Source: Frigoribacterium sp. JB110 (GTDB taxonomy: Bacteria > Actinomycetota > Actinomycetes > Actinomycetales > Microbacteriaceae). Taken from it: DNA of 64,000 nucleotides. A model generated the notes under the pieces. That model was not told the DNA's origin. It searched no databases and worked only from the letters and a program-made list of their open reading frames with translations. Within the stretch, counting starts at the first letter, position 1; each line of letters opens with the position of its first letter. The position numbers and the translations under genes were made by a program. Below are positions 1-8,024 of the stretch, piece after piece. Location: the NCBI RefSeq assembly GCF_900163665.1, contig NZ_FUIA01000018.1, positions 62,001 through 126,000 of the forward strand, given 5' to 3'.

Positions 1-157
1 CCGTGATGGGCGCGCCGTCCGGTTCGTCCCCGCGTTCGGCGAGGTGCTCGGCTTCGATGATCAGCGACCACCGGCGCTGGTCCCGTTCCTGGGGGCGATC
101 GCCGATGCGGCTCGCGTCGGCGCCGTCGATCTCGCTCCGACCGGGGAGTGAACCCAT
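1..157 (-). CDS. 5' end of an unidentified protein, cut by the window edge
   Basis: Only about 52 codons are inside the window; the gene runs leftwards off the edge. I chose the ATG at 157 (MGSLPGRSEID) because GGGAG lies 9 nt before it; an in-frame ATG at 166 is too close to that site. The visible part is hydrophilic, rich in Arg, Asp and Glu, and shows no signal peptide, membrane segment or motif that I recognise. It shares direction with the aldolase gene about 80 nt to its right, so co-transcription is possible. No function is assigned. Confidence 0.5.
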   Translation of the reverse strand, partial: MGSLPGRSEIDGADASRIGDRPQERDQRRWSLIIEAEHLAERGDEPDGAPIT

Positions 158-189
158 CGCCACCATCTCCCTCGACAGTGATCAGTGTG

Positions 190-244
190 CCTGATCCGGT
201 GACTCTACCCCCACGTATCGTCCGGATGGAAGAGCCGGATCAGG
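190..244 (-). terminator. possible hairpin after the aldolase gene
   Basis: Perfect 10-bp inverted repeat CCTGATCCGG / CCGGATCAGG with a 35-nt loop, overlapping the aldolase stop codon. The loop is large and no T-run follows, so a terminator role is weakly supported. Confidence 0.25.
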
Positions 245-872
245 CGTGGTGGAGGTGCGGTTCGGACCCCCAGGGAAATTCGAGGTCGCCGTTTCCGGCC
301 AGGAGCGCCCGGTAGGTCAGCTCTGCGGCGTTCTCGAGGTTCAGCGCGCGCCGCAGAGCCATGTCGCAGTCGTCACCGACCGTGGTCGAGCCGTGATTGC
401 CCATGATGACGCAGTTGTGCTCGGCGAGCTGCTCAGCTGCCGTGTCGGCGAGTTCGTCCGAGCCGTTCGGGTGGTACGGCGTGCGGCCGATGGAACCGAC
501 GTAGTAGGCGTGGTCGAGCGTGACCAGACGAACGGGATGCCCCAGCGCGTCGAGCAGAATCGCGTGCGCCGGGTGCACATGCACGACCGAACCGATATCC
601 GGCCTGGCCAGGTACGCACGCTGATGGAGCTTCCACTCGCTCGACGGCTTGTCCGCCCCCTCGACGACGTCGCCGGCGAGATCCATGATGCTGAACGATG
701 TGCGGTCCAGGCGGTTCAGCCAGGTGCCGGACGCCGTCACCATGAAGTGGTCATCGTCCAGGCGGATCGACAGGTTCCCTGCGCTCGCCAGGGCGAGGCC
801 CGAGTCGACGATCTCGGAGCCGGCGCGGATGAGCTGCTGCGCGATCTCTGTCGTGGAAAGAGGATTCGTCAT
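240..872 (-). CDS. class II aldolase (FucA/AraD fold), probable 5-methylthioribulose- or 5-deoxyribulose-1-phosphate aldolase
   Basis: A 210-residue class II, metal-dependent aldolase, the family's usual size. Visible motifs are SAGNLS near residue 30 (phosphate loop), a Glu at 79 (PSSEW), HVHPAH with metal ligands His98 and His100, and a third ligand His160 in NHGSTTVG, matching the E/H/H/H set of fuculose-1-phosphate aldolase. The gene lies next to a GntR regulator, mtnA and mtnK. That context matches the 'DHAP shunt' or 5-deoxyribose salvage route, where such an aldolase (Ald2/DrdA) splits the ketose 1-phosphate into dihydroxyacetone phosphate and an aldehyde. The family is clear; the substrate is inferred from neighbours, and a fuculose or ribulose phosphate cannot be excluded. 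Confidence 0.85.
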   Translation of the reverse strand: MTNPLSTTEIAQQLIRAGSEIVDSGLALASAGNLSIRLDDDHFMVTASGTWLNRLDRTSFSIMDLAGDVVEGADKPSSEWKLHQRAYLARPDIGSVVHVHPAHAILLDALGHPVRLVTLDHAYYVGSIGRTPYHPNGSDELADTAAEQLAEHNCVIMGNHGSTTVGDDCDMALRRALNLENAAELTYRALLAGNGDLEFPWGSEPHLHHA

Positions 873-954
873 CGGAAGCTTCCCCGGTGTCTGGCCGGGG
901 TGCTGTCTCCCGGCACGTGGTCTGATCCATGGCGCCGGCGATGAGTCGACATCA

Positions 955-969
955 TGTTGTTAGACAACA
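955..969. promoter_or_regulatory. inverted repeat, candidate GntR operator before the aldolase gene
   Basis: TGTTGT-TAG-ACAACA is a perfect 6-3-6 palindrome between the GntR gene and the aldolase start. The left part GTTGTTAGA recurs before mtnA at 1803, and the other arm (GTTGTCT) recurs at 1824. This fits one regulator acting on both control regions. Confidence 0.5.
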
Positions 970-996
970 GTACAACAGCTCGTAACATCCGAGGTG

Positions 997-1713
997 TCAG
1001 GCGTGCCGGATGATCGAGAAGGTGTAGCGGTCGTCGATGAAATACGTGCGAGAGTATGCGACCACGCGGTCGTCCTGGTCGTAGTGCACCTGATCGAGCA
1101 GGAGGGCGAGGCCGCTGCGACCGGGAGCGGTGTCCCACGTGACGTGTTCCGATACGACGGGATGGATCTCGGCGACGGCGCGGGTCGGGACGATTCCGCG
1201 GGCGTCGCGCAGGTAGGCGAACACCGACCCGTCGAGCACGTCGGGCGACTCCCCCTCGGGGAAGACGCCGATGGGGAGAAGGTCGTACGAGTAGGCGACG
1301 ATCTCGTCGTCTGCGAGGATGACGCGTCGTGTCTCGAGCGCCGTGTCGTTCGTCGTCAGGTCGAGCTTCGCGGCCTCATCGGGCAGAAGGGGGCGAATCG
1401 TACGGCTGCGGTACCGCATGCTCGGTTCGCGCCCTGTGCGCCGGATCGACTCGGTGATCGACTCGAGCTTCTCGAGGCCGGCTGTGACGACCGGCGGCTC
1501 CGAGACGAACGTTCCGACGCCGTGCCTGGTGCGGACCAGTCCTTCGGTCTTCAACTCGCTGAGGGCGGCGCGCACCGTCGGGCGCGACACCTCGAAGGTC
1601 TCGCTCAGTTCCGATTCCGTGGGCAGGCGCTCCCCCACGGCGTAGGCGCCGTCGCCGATGCGCGCACGGATGCCCGCGGCCACCGCGTCGACACGCGAAG
1701 CCTTTCGTGCCAT
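997..1713 (-). CDS. GntR-family regulator with UTRA ligand domain (HutC subfamily)
   Basis: A 238-residue protein with an N-terminal winged helix-turn-helix (about residues 8-70; PTESELSETFEVSRPTVRA) and a C-terminal UTRA effector domain. The start MARKASR at 1713 is preceded by GGAAGGG with a 6-nt spacer, so the upstream in-frame ATG at 1728 is less likely. It lies between the aldolase gene (same direction) and the divergent mtnA operon. It probably acts as a local repressor released by a phosphorylated sugar of the pathway; that role is inferred from position and from the repeated palindromic half-sites in both flanking regions. Confidence 0.85.
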   Translation of the reverse strand: MARKASRVDAVAAGIRARIGDGAYAVGERLPTESELSETFEVSRPTVRAALSELKTEGLVRTRHGVGTFVSEPPVVTAGLEKLESITESIRRTGREPSMRYRSRTIRPLLPDEAAKLDLTTNDTALETRRVILADDEIVAYSYDLLPIGVFPEGESPDVLDGSVFAYLRDARGIVPTRAVAEIHPVVSEHVTWDTAPGRSGLALLLDQVHYDQDDRVVAYSRTYFIDDRYTFSIIRHA

Positions 1714-1781
1714 TGCGAACCCTTCCATCGCTCGATCTGCAGATGCGACCCCAGCCGCGACGATGCGGTCGGTTGACGTGA

Positions 1782-1846
1782 GACATTATGTCAGAGATAC
1801 ACGTTGTTAGAAGTTCTTGACTAAGTTGTCTGATCACTAGTAGCGT
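1782..1846 (+). promoter_or_regulatory. mtnA operon promoter with candidate GntR sites
   Basis: A -35-like TTGACT (1817-1822) and -10-like TAGCGT (1841-1846) with an 18-nt spacer face mtnA. GTTGTTAG (1803-1810) lies just upstream of the -35 and GTTGTCT (1824-1830) lies between the two boxes; both match arms of the palindrome at 955-969. A separate palindrome GACAT-T-ATGTC (1782-1792) lies closer to the GntR gene. Repressor binding between the boxes would block transcription. Confidence 0.45.
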
Positions 1847-1891
1847 CTCGCTTTACATGACGAACGCGTGCGACGAGAGGAACCGGACAAG

Positions 1892-2911
1892 ATGATTCAA
1901 GCGATCGAATGGATTGAGGACGACGCCCCCGCCGTCAGGATCATCGACCAGACGGTTCTGCCTGCCGTCGAGTCATATCTCGACCTGCGCACCGTCGACG
2001 AGCTCGTCGACGCCATCGCGCGGCTCGCCGTACGCGGCGCACCGGCTCTCGGAGCAGCCGGCGGCTACGGAGTCGCACTCGCCGAGCGGCAGGCTGCGCG
2101 CGAAGGATGGGGGCAGGCTCGGCTCGCGGCCGAGATCGAGCGCGTCGCGCTGGCACGCCCCACGGCCGTGAACCTCGAATGGGGTGCCAGCCGCGTCGAC
2201 GCCGTCCGTCGAGAAGGGGAAGGACGGGCGCTCGAAGAAGCCCACCGCATCGTTCGCGAAGATGAGGCGGCCAACCGCGAACTGTCGCGGCTGGGTGCCG
2301 ATTGGCTGCTCGCTCGCACCGAGAAGAAGGCGCTTCGGGCGCTGACGCATTGCAACACCGGGGCGCTCGCCACGGCCGCGTGGGGAACCGCGTACGGTGT
2401 GCTCAAGGAGCTTCACGATCGCGGCGCACTCGAGATGGTCTACGTCGACGAGACCCGCCCGCTCCTGCAGGGCACTCGTCTGACGAGCTGGGAGCTCGCC
2501 CAGGACGGCATCGCGCACATGGTGCAGGTCGATGGCGCGGCCAGCAGCACCATCCTGCGCGGCCTGGTCGACTTCGTCGTGATCGGCGCCGACAGGATCG
2601 CGGCGAACGGCGACACCGCCAACAAGATCGGCTCGGTCGCCGCGGCACTGGCGGCGCAGCGCGCTGGCATCCCGTTCCTCGTGGCAGCCCCGATGTCGAC
2701 CGTCGATGTCGGACTGGCATCCGGCAACCTGATCGAGATCGAAGAGCGCGCAGAGAGCGAAGTGCTCGCGGTCAGCGGCACGAGCATGTCGGCGCCTGGC
2801 GTGCACGGCTTCAACCCCGCCTTCGACGTCACCCCCCACGACCTCATCGACGGAATCGTCACCGAACGCGGCGTCATCGAACCCCACCGCACCCAACCGG
2901 CGTTCACCTGA
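1892..2911 (+). CDS. mtnA: S-methyl-5-thioribose-1-phosphate isomerase (or 5-deoxyribose-1-phosphate isomerase)
   Basis: A 339-residue member of the MtnA/eIF2B-like isomerases. It would convert methylthioribose 1-phosphate (or 5-deoxyribose 1-phosphate) to the ribulose form. Hallmarks are RGAPALGAAGGYG (48-60), the catalytic Cys154 in THCNTGALA, Asp234 in IGADRIAANGD, and GFNPAFDVTP near the C-terminus. The ATG at 1892 follows GAGAGGA at a good distance, so an in-frame GTG at 1868 is not preferred. It is the first gene of a five-gene operon ending in mtnK. MtnA and its deoxyribose paralogue DrdI are hard to tell apart by eye, so the exact substrate stays open. Confidence 0.92.
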   Translation: MIQAIEWIEDDAPAVRIIDQTVLPAVESYLDLRTVDELVDAIARLAVRGAPALGAAGGYGVALAERQAAREGWGQARLAAEIERVALARPTAVNLEWGASRVDAVRREGEGRALEEAHRIVREDEAANRELSRLGADWLLARTEKKALRALTHCNTGALATAAWGTAYGVLKELHDRGALEMVYVDETRPLLQGTRLTSWELAQDGIAHMVQVDGAASSTILRGLVDFVVIGADRIAANGDTANKIGSVAAALAAQRAGIPFLVAAPMSTVDVGLASGNLIEIEERAESEVLAVSGTSMSAPGVHGFNPAFDVTPHDLIDGIVTERGVIEPHRTQPAFT

Positions 2912-2951
2912 GCTCGAACCGCCGGTTCGTCCCACCATGAAAGGAATCGCA

Positions 2952-4061
2952 ATGAAGCGCATGACATCCCCCTCTCCGCGGCGGCTCGCCGCAGCCGGTG
3001 CCGCCGGACTCGCCTCGGTGCTCGTCCTGTCGGCGTGCAGCCAGGGTGAGCCCGCGGCACAGGAGTCGTCCGACACCGGCACCGCGAGCGAGGTCACCGA
3101 AGAGATGCCCGCGGAGCTGGTCGGCGCGACGATCGCCATCGTCCAGCAGTCCGGCCAGGGCGACTACTTCCAGCAGTATCTCAACGGCACGCGTCAGCAG
3201 GCTGAAGCGCTCGACTTCGAGCTGTCCGTCTTCGATGCCCAGGGCGACAACGCCACGCAGGCGACGCAGCTCGAGCAGGCCGTCTCGTCCGGGGTCGACG
3301 CCATCATCGTCCGCCACGGCTTCCCCGACACGCTGTGCCCCGGTGTCAACGACGCCATCGACGAGGGCATCACGGTGGTCGCCTACGATGTGAACGTGTC
3401 GGAGTGCGCCGAAGGCGTCGTCCAGACACAGCAGTCGGACGAGATCATGGCGCAGCTCGTGCTCGACCGCATGCACCAGGACATCGGCGACGACGTGCCC
3501 GTCGGCTACGTGAACGTCGAGGGCATCGCTCCGCTGGATCGCCGCGACGCGGTGTGGCGCGAGTACGTCTCGGACAACGGCTGGGAGCAGCTGTTCAAGA
3601 CCGGTTCGTTCACGAGCTCGTCGGCGAGCGACAGCGCACCGATGGTCGCCGCTGCCGCGCAGGCGAACCCGTCGATCACCGCCGTCTACGCCCCTTACGA
3701 CGAGTTCACCAAGGGAACCCTGACCGGTCTCGACCAGGTCAGCGGCAGCGAGGACGTGCTCGTCTACGGTGCGGACATCTCCAATGCCGACCTCGAGCTG
3801 ATTCGCGCAGACGGCAGTCGTTGGGTGGCCACCGGCGCAACCGACCCCAACGCGATCGGCGCCGCGGTGGTGCGCACCCTCGCACTGTCGATGGCGGGCG
3901 AGCTCGACGAGGAGCTGGTGGAGTTCCCGCCGGTGCTGGTCACGCAGGAGATGCTGCGCGAAGACGACATCCGGAACATGGACGACCTGCGTGCCGCAGT
4001 TCCCGAGCTGAACCTGTCGCAGGTGTCGACCGCGGGATGGCTCCCGGTCATCAGCTTCTGA
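2952..4061 (+). CDS. sugar-type ABC importer, substrate-binding lipoprotein
   Basis: A 369-residue periplasmic-binding protein of the ribose/galactose class. A signal peptide ends in the lipobox LSAC, with the lipidated Cys at residue 29. The fold repeats (IAIVQQSGQGDYFQQYLNG, then a QAT-rich domain-1 helix and VDAIIVRHGFPD) match family-1 binding proteins. The start is MKRM, because GAAAGGA lies 6 nt upstream; an in-frame ATG at 2937 lacks a site. It sits between mtnA and the matching ATPase and permease genes. The probable ligand is methylthioribose, 5-deoxyribose or a related pentose, inferred from the flanking salvage enzymes. Confidence 0.85.
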   Translation: MKRMTSPSPRRLAAAGAAGLASVLVLSACSQGEPAAQESSDTGTASEVTEEMPAELVGATIAIVQQSGQGDYFQQYLNGTRQQAEALDFELSVFDAQGDNATQATQLEQAVSSGVDAIIVRHGFPDTLCPGVNDAIDEGITVVAYDVNVSECAEGVVQTQQSDEIMAQLVLDRMHQDIGDDVPVGYVNVEGIAPLDRRDAVWREYVSDNGWEQLFKTGSFTSSSASDSAPMVAAAAQANPSITAVYAPYDEFTKGTLTGLDQVSGSEDVLVYGADISNADLELIRADGSRWVATGATDPNAIGAAVVRTLALSMAGELDEELVEFPPVLVTQEMLREDDIRNMDDLRAAVPELNLSQVSTAGWLPVISF

Positions 4062-4140
4062 CACTCTCTCGTGGGGCGGCGGGACCGTCCGTCGCCCCAC
4101 GCACCCGACGTCGACCCCGCTCAGCGAGGAGCAGCGAGAC

Positions 4141-5670
4141 ATGAGCACACAGCGCACCCCGACACCCCCCGTCCTCGAACTGCGCGACATCCGCAAGTCC
4201 TTCGGCACCAACGCCGTCCTCAAGGGCGTCGACCTCGCCTTGCGCCCCGGGCGCATCACGGCGCTCCTCGGCGCCAACGGAGCAGGCAAGTCGACGCTCA
4301 TCAAGGCGCTGTCCGGCGTGCATGAGCCGACGAGCGGCGAGGTGCTCTTGGACGGCGACGTCGTGCAGCTGGAGAGTCCGATCGCGGCGTCGCGGCTCGG
4401 CGTGCGCACGGTGCACCAGCGCATCGACGATGTCATCGTGCCGGGTCTCAGCGTCGCCGAGAACCTCGTGTTCGAACAGATCGCACTGGGCGAGGCCCCT
4501 TCCGTCGCCCGCCTCGGCGCGCTCCTGCCGCATGCTCGCCGGGTCGCGGCCGCGCTCTCACTCGACTGGAGCGACGCGTTCCTGCGCAAAGACGTCTTCG
4601 AGCTGGGAATCGCCGACTGCCAGATGCTCCTGCTCGCCCGGGCTCTGGTGACCAAGCCCAAGGTGCTGATCCTCGACGAGCCCACCTCGACGCTGTCGCA
4701 GTCCGAGGCGGAGCAGCTGTTCGAGATGATCCTCAAGCTCCGTGACGACGGGGTCGCGATTCTTCATGTCTCGCACCGCCTCGCCGAGATCGACCATCTC
4801 GCTGACGACATCGTCGTGCTGCGGGACGGCCGGATCACCGCGACGCAGGAGCGCCCGTTCGACTTCGCCGCGGCCGTCACTTCCATGCTCGGCGAAGGCG
4901 CCGCACACGACATCGAGCGTCTCGAGCACCTCACCGGCGACCGGGTCGCTCTCCAGATCACCGGGCATCGGATCTTCCCCGAGTCGCCTGCGCTGTCACT
5001 CGAGCTGCGTGGCGGGGAGGTGACAGGGGTGATCGGTCTGGTCGGCGCAGGAAAGACCGAGTTCGCCGAGCACGTGTTCGGCGAGTCGAGAGGGCCGGAC
5101 GCCGGAGCGATGACCCTGCATGGAACGCCGTATGCGCCACGCCACCCCAAGGATGCCATCGCGCGCGGAGTCTTCCTCGTTCCGGAGGACCGCGCGGCCC
5201 AGGGAATGCTCCCGAAGTGGTCGATCGCACGCACGTTCAGCCTTCCGTTCCTCTCTCGCTTCGCGCACGGCCCGCTTCTGCGGCCGGTGGCCGAGACGAC
5301 GCGCGCCGCCCAGGCGATCGCGGACTACGGCGTCGTGGCAACCGGCCCTGGCCAGAGCGTGGATGCGCTCTCCGGAGGCAACCAGCAGAAGGTGATGGTC
5401 GCCCGCTGGATGCAGACACCGCCCGACGTGCTCCTGCTCGACGAGCCCTTCCGCGGGGTCGACATCGGTGCCCGTCGCGAGATCGCGCGCCGCGCGCGCG
5501 AACAGGCCTCGGCGGGCAGCTGCGTGGTGATGCTCTGCAGCGACGTCGATGAGCTCAGGGAGATCGCCGACCGAGTTCTCGTCCTCGTCGAGGGGCGCAT
5601 CACCCTCGACGCCCGCATCGACACTGTGACCGACGCCGAGATCGTCCAGAGCATGACGGAGGTGGCCTGA
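4141..5670 (+). CDS. sugar-type ABC importer, tandem ATPase (RbsA/MglA class)
   Basis: A 509-residue protein with two nucleotide-binding domains. Domain 1 has Walker A GANGAGKS (44-51) and Walker B VLILDEPTS (175-183), but its signature region reads LGIADCQ instead of an LSxGQ-type motif. Domain 2 has the family's modified Walker A GLVGAGKTE (299-307), a good signature LSGGNQQK (410-417) and LLLDEPFRGVD (431-441). This layout is normal for ribose-class importers except for the weak first signature. The gene ends one base before the permease start, so the two are translationally coupled. Confidence 0.9.
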   Translation: MSTQRTPTPPVLELRDIRKSFGTNAVLKGVDLALRPGRITALLGANGAGKSTLIKALSGVHEPTSGEVLLDGDVVQLESPIAASRLGVRTVHQRIDDVIVPGLSVAENLVFEQIALGEAPSVARLGALLPHARRVAAALSLDWSDAFLRKDVFELGIADCQMLLLARALVTKPKVLILDEPTSTLSQSEAEQLFEMILKLRDDGVAILHVSHRLAEIDHLADDIVVLRDGRITATQERPFDFAAAVTSMLGEGAAHDIERLEHLTGDRVALQITGHRIFPESPALSLELRGGEVTGVIGLVGAGKTEFAEHVFGESRGPDAGAMTLHGTPYAPRHPKDAIARGVFLVPEDRAAQGMLPKWSIARTFSLPFLSRFAHGPLLRPVAETTRAAQAIADYGVVATGPGQSVDALSGGNQQKVMVARWMQTPPDVLLLDEPFRGVDIGARREIARRAREQASAGSCVVMLCSDVDELREIADRVLVLVEGRITLDARIDTVTDAEIVQSMTEVA

Positions 5671-5671
5671 C

Positions 5672-6715
5672 ATGGCCGACACGACAACCGTTCGCGCGCA
5701 GCGCGATTCCCGCACGGGCGACATCGTCCGCGACGCCGTGGTGAAGTACGGATTCATCGCCGTCACCGTCATCGCGTTCGTCTTCTTCGCCTTCACTCAG
5801 CCGGCGTTCGCGACGTCCGAGTCGCTGTTCTCCATGCTGAAGTTCGCTTCGGTGACGGCCATCCTCGGTCTCGGCGTGATGTTCAGCATGATCGTCGGCG
5901 GGCTCGATCTGTCCATCGGGTCCGTGGCCGGGCTGGCCGTCCAGCTCGTCGCGGTCACGATGGTGTTCTACAACCTGACGGGCGTCACAGCCGTCGGCGT
6001 CGCACTCGTCGCGGGTCTGCTGGTGGGGGTTCTCAACGCGTTCCTCATCGTCGTCTGCAAGATCCCCGACCTGCTGGCCACTCTGGGAGTCATGTTCGTC
6101 ATCCAGGGCGTGAAGCTCATCCCCGTCGCCGGGCAGTCGGTGTCGTCGGGGATGATCCTCCCCAATGGCGATACTGCGCCGGGAAAGTTCGATCCGGCGT
6201 TCCTCCTGATCGATCGCGGCACCGTCGGGCCGGTCCCGATCCCCGTGGTGATCATGCTCGTGCTCGTCGTCGCATCGTGGTTCGTGCTGACCCGCACCTC
6301 CTGGGGACGCGTGCTGTACGCGGTCGGGGCCAACCCGGAAGCGGCACGGCTGTCTGGCATCAGGGTCGGGCTCTATCGCAGCGGTGCGTACGTCGTCTCG
6401 GCGCTGTTCGCGTCGGTCGCCGGCATCATCCTCGTCTCCCGCATCGGGCAGGGCGATGTGAACGCCGGTTCGTCGAGCCTGCTGGAGGCGGTGGCCGTCG
6501 CCCTCGTCGGCACCTCGGTGCTCGGCATGGCCAAGCCCAACGCGTGGGGCACGCTGCTCGGCGCCGTCCTCGTCGCGATCGTGTTGACGGGTATGACCAT
6601 GGCGGGGTTCCAGTACTACTTTCAGGACACCGCGAAAGGGCTGGTGCTGATCGTGGCTCTGCTGTTCTCGTTCACCCTGTCGCGCCGCAAGTCGCGATAC
6701 TCACCTGCCACATAG
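5672..6715 (+). CDS. sugar-type ABC importer, permease (RbsC class)
   Basis: A 347-residue integral membrane protein with about nine hydrophobic segments. The RbsC family landmarks are a glycine-rich stretch GLDLSIGSVAGLA near residue 72, NAFLIVVCKIPDLLATLG in the middle, and a GANPEAARLSGI cytoplasmic loop that contacts the ATPase. It would form the channel for the lipoprotein and ATPase encoded just upstream. It is followed at 43 nt by the kinase gene, as expected for an import-then-phosphorylate operon. Confidence 0.9.
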   Translation: MADTTTVRAQRDSRTGDIVRDAVVKYGFIAVTVIAFVFFAFTQPAFATSESLFSMLKFASVTAILGLGVMFSMIVGGLDLSIGSVAGLAVQLVAVTMVFYNLTGVTAVGVALVAGLLVGVLNAFLIVVCKIPDLLATLGVMFVIQGVKLIPVAGQSVSSGMILPNGDTAPGKFDPAFLLIDRGTVGPVPIPVVIMLVLVVASWFVLTRTSWGRVLYAVGANPEAARLSGIRVGLYRSGAYVVSALFASVAGIILVSRIGQGDVNAGSSSLLEAVAVALVGTSVLGMAKPNAWGTLLGAVLVAIVLTGMTMAGFQYYFQDTAKGLVLIVALLFSFTLSRRKSRYSPAT

Positions 6716-6758
6716 TCACGATCGCCGTCAGCCAGAACCCCTACGAAGGAACGGGTCC

Positions 6759-7988
6759 ATGTCCACCGAATACGAATTCCTCACCGATGCGAACATCGGT
6801 GCGTACATCACCGCACATCCCGAGCTGCAGTCGCGCATCGACGGGAGCGACCTCGCCGAGGTGCGCGAGATCGGCGACGGCAACCTCAACGTGGTCTTCC
6901 ACGTGACCGATCACGCGGGACGGTCGCTCATCCTGAAGCAGTCGTTGCCGTATGTGCGGATGACCGGCGAGGGGTGGCCGATGACGCCCGACCGGGCTCG
7001 TCGCGAAGCAGAGTCGCTCGCAGCTCACGGCGACATCCTGCCCGATCTGGTCGTCGAGGTCGTCAGGTACGACACCGATCGCTACATCCTCGCGCTCGAA
7101 GATCTGTCGGACCACAAGGTGTGGCGTGGGGCGCTCAACGACGGGGAGAGCCACGACGGCGTCGCCGTGCGGCTCGGTCGTTACGTCGCGGGAGTCGCCA
7201 TCGGCACGTCGGTGCTCGGCCTCGAACGAGGGGACGTGGCCGCTGCCGCGGCGCGCTCGCAGAACGCCGAACTGTGCATGATCACCGAGGATCTCGTCTT
7301 CACCGAACCGGTTTTCGACATCGGCCGCAATTCGGTGCTGCCGGACAACGAGCCGGACGCCCGTGCCCTCGCGGCGGACGAGGCCTTCGCGGCCGCGATG
7401 AGCGAGGCGAAGTGGCGCTTCATGACGCACGCAGAGGCGCTCATCCACGGTGACCTTCACACGGGGTCGGTGATGGTGCGCGGCACCGGTGCGCGCGGAG
7501 ACGAAGTCGACTCGGTGAAGGTCTTCGACTCGGAGTTCGCCTTCTACGGCCCTGTGGGGTTCGACCTCGGCGCGTTGTTCGCCAACTACGCATTCGCCGC
7601 GGCACGCGCCCGTGCGCTCGGCGACGACGCGCGAGCTGCGTGGGCGCTCGACCTCGTCGACCAGACGTGGGGCGGGTTCGAGGGCGCCTACCTGGAGCAG
7701 GCCGCGACCTGGCACGAGACGGAGCTGTTCGACGACGCATTCGCACGGCGCCGTGTGAACGAGATGCTCCGCGAGGCGGCGCTGTTCGCGTCGGCGAAGA
7801 TGGCCCGCCGCATCGTCGGGGCCGCGAAGGTCGCCGACATCGAGACCCTCGAACCGTCGGTGCGCGCTCCGGCGGCGCGTACGGTGCTCCTGGCTGCCCG
7901 TGCCCTCGCCGCAGAGTGGGACGGGGTCGGCGCGGTGAGCGACATCCGTCGCGTCCTCGACGCGCACCTCCTCGGCGACGGAGAGTGA
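6759..7988 (+). CDS. mtnK: S-methyl-5-thioribose kinase (possibly 5-deoxyribose kinase)
   Basis: A 409-residue kinase of the MtnK branch of the aminoglycoside-phosphotransferase fold. Visible are the nucleotide loop IGDGNLNVVFHV (38-49), the lysine strand LKQSLPYVR (59-67), the MtnK-type MTPDRAR (75-81), the catalytic loop HGDLHTGSV and the metal-binding DSEFAFYGPVGFDLG. It would phosphorylate imported methylthioribose at O1, feeding mtnA. GAAGGA precedes the ATG. No methylthioadenosine nucleosidase or phosphorylase is in the window, so the pathway seems to begin with external sugar or with a nucleosidase encoded elsewhere. Confidence 0.9.
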   Translation: MSTEYEFLTDANIGAYITAHPELQSRIDGSDLAEVREIGDGNLNVVFHVTDHAGRSLILKQSLPYVRMTGEGWPMTPDRARREAESLAAHGDILPDLVVEVVRYDTDRYILALEDLSDHKVWRGALNDGESHDGVAVRLGRYVAGVAIGTSVLGLERGDVAAAAARSQNAELCMITEDLVFTEPVFDIGRNSVLPDNEPDARALAADEAFAAAMSEAKWRFMTHAEALIHGDLHTGSVMVRGTGARGDEVDSVKVFDSEFAFYGPVGFDLGALFANYAFAAARARALGDDARAAWALDLVDQTWGGFEGAYLEQAATWHETELFDDAFARRRVNEMLREAALFASAKMARRIVGAAKVADIETLEPSVRAPAARTVLLAARALAAEWDGVGAVSDIRRVLDAHLLGDGE

Positions 7989-8024
7989 GCGCGGCAGCTC
8001 GTCGCCTGAGTCTTCGCCTGCGGC

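Noticed and set aside
246..944. Long plus-strand open frame opposite the aldolase gene
   Set aside because: It has no family features; the minus strand encodes a clear aldolase with all metal ligands.
2904..4736. 610-codon minus-strand frame across the binding-protein and ATPase genes
   Set aside because: Antisense to two well-supported genes and rich in Arg/Ser, the usual look of a shadow frame in GC-rich DNA.
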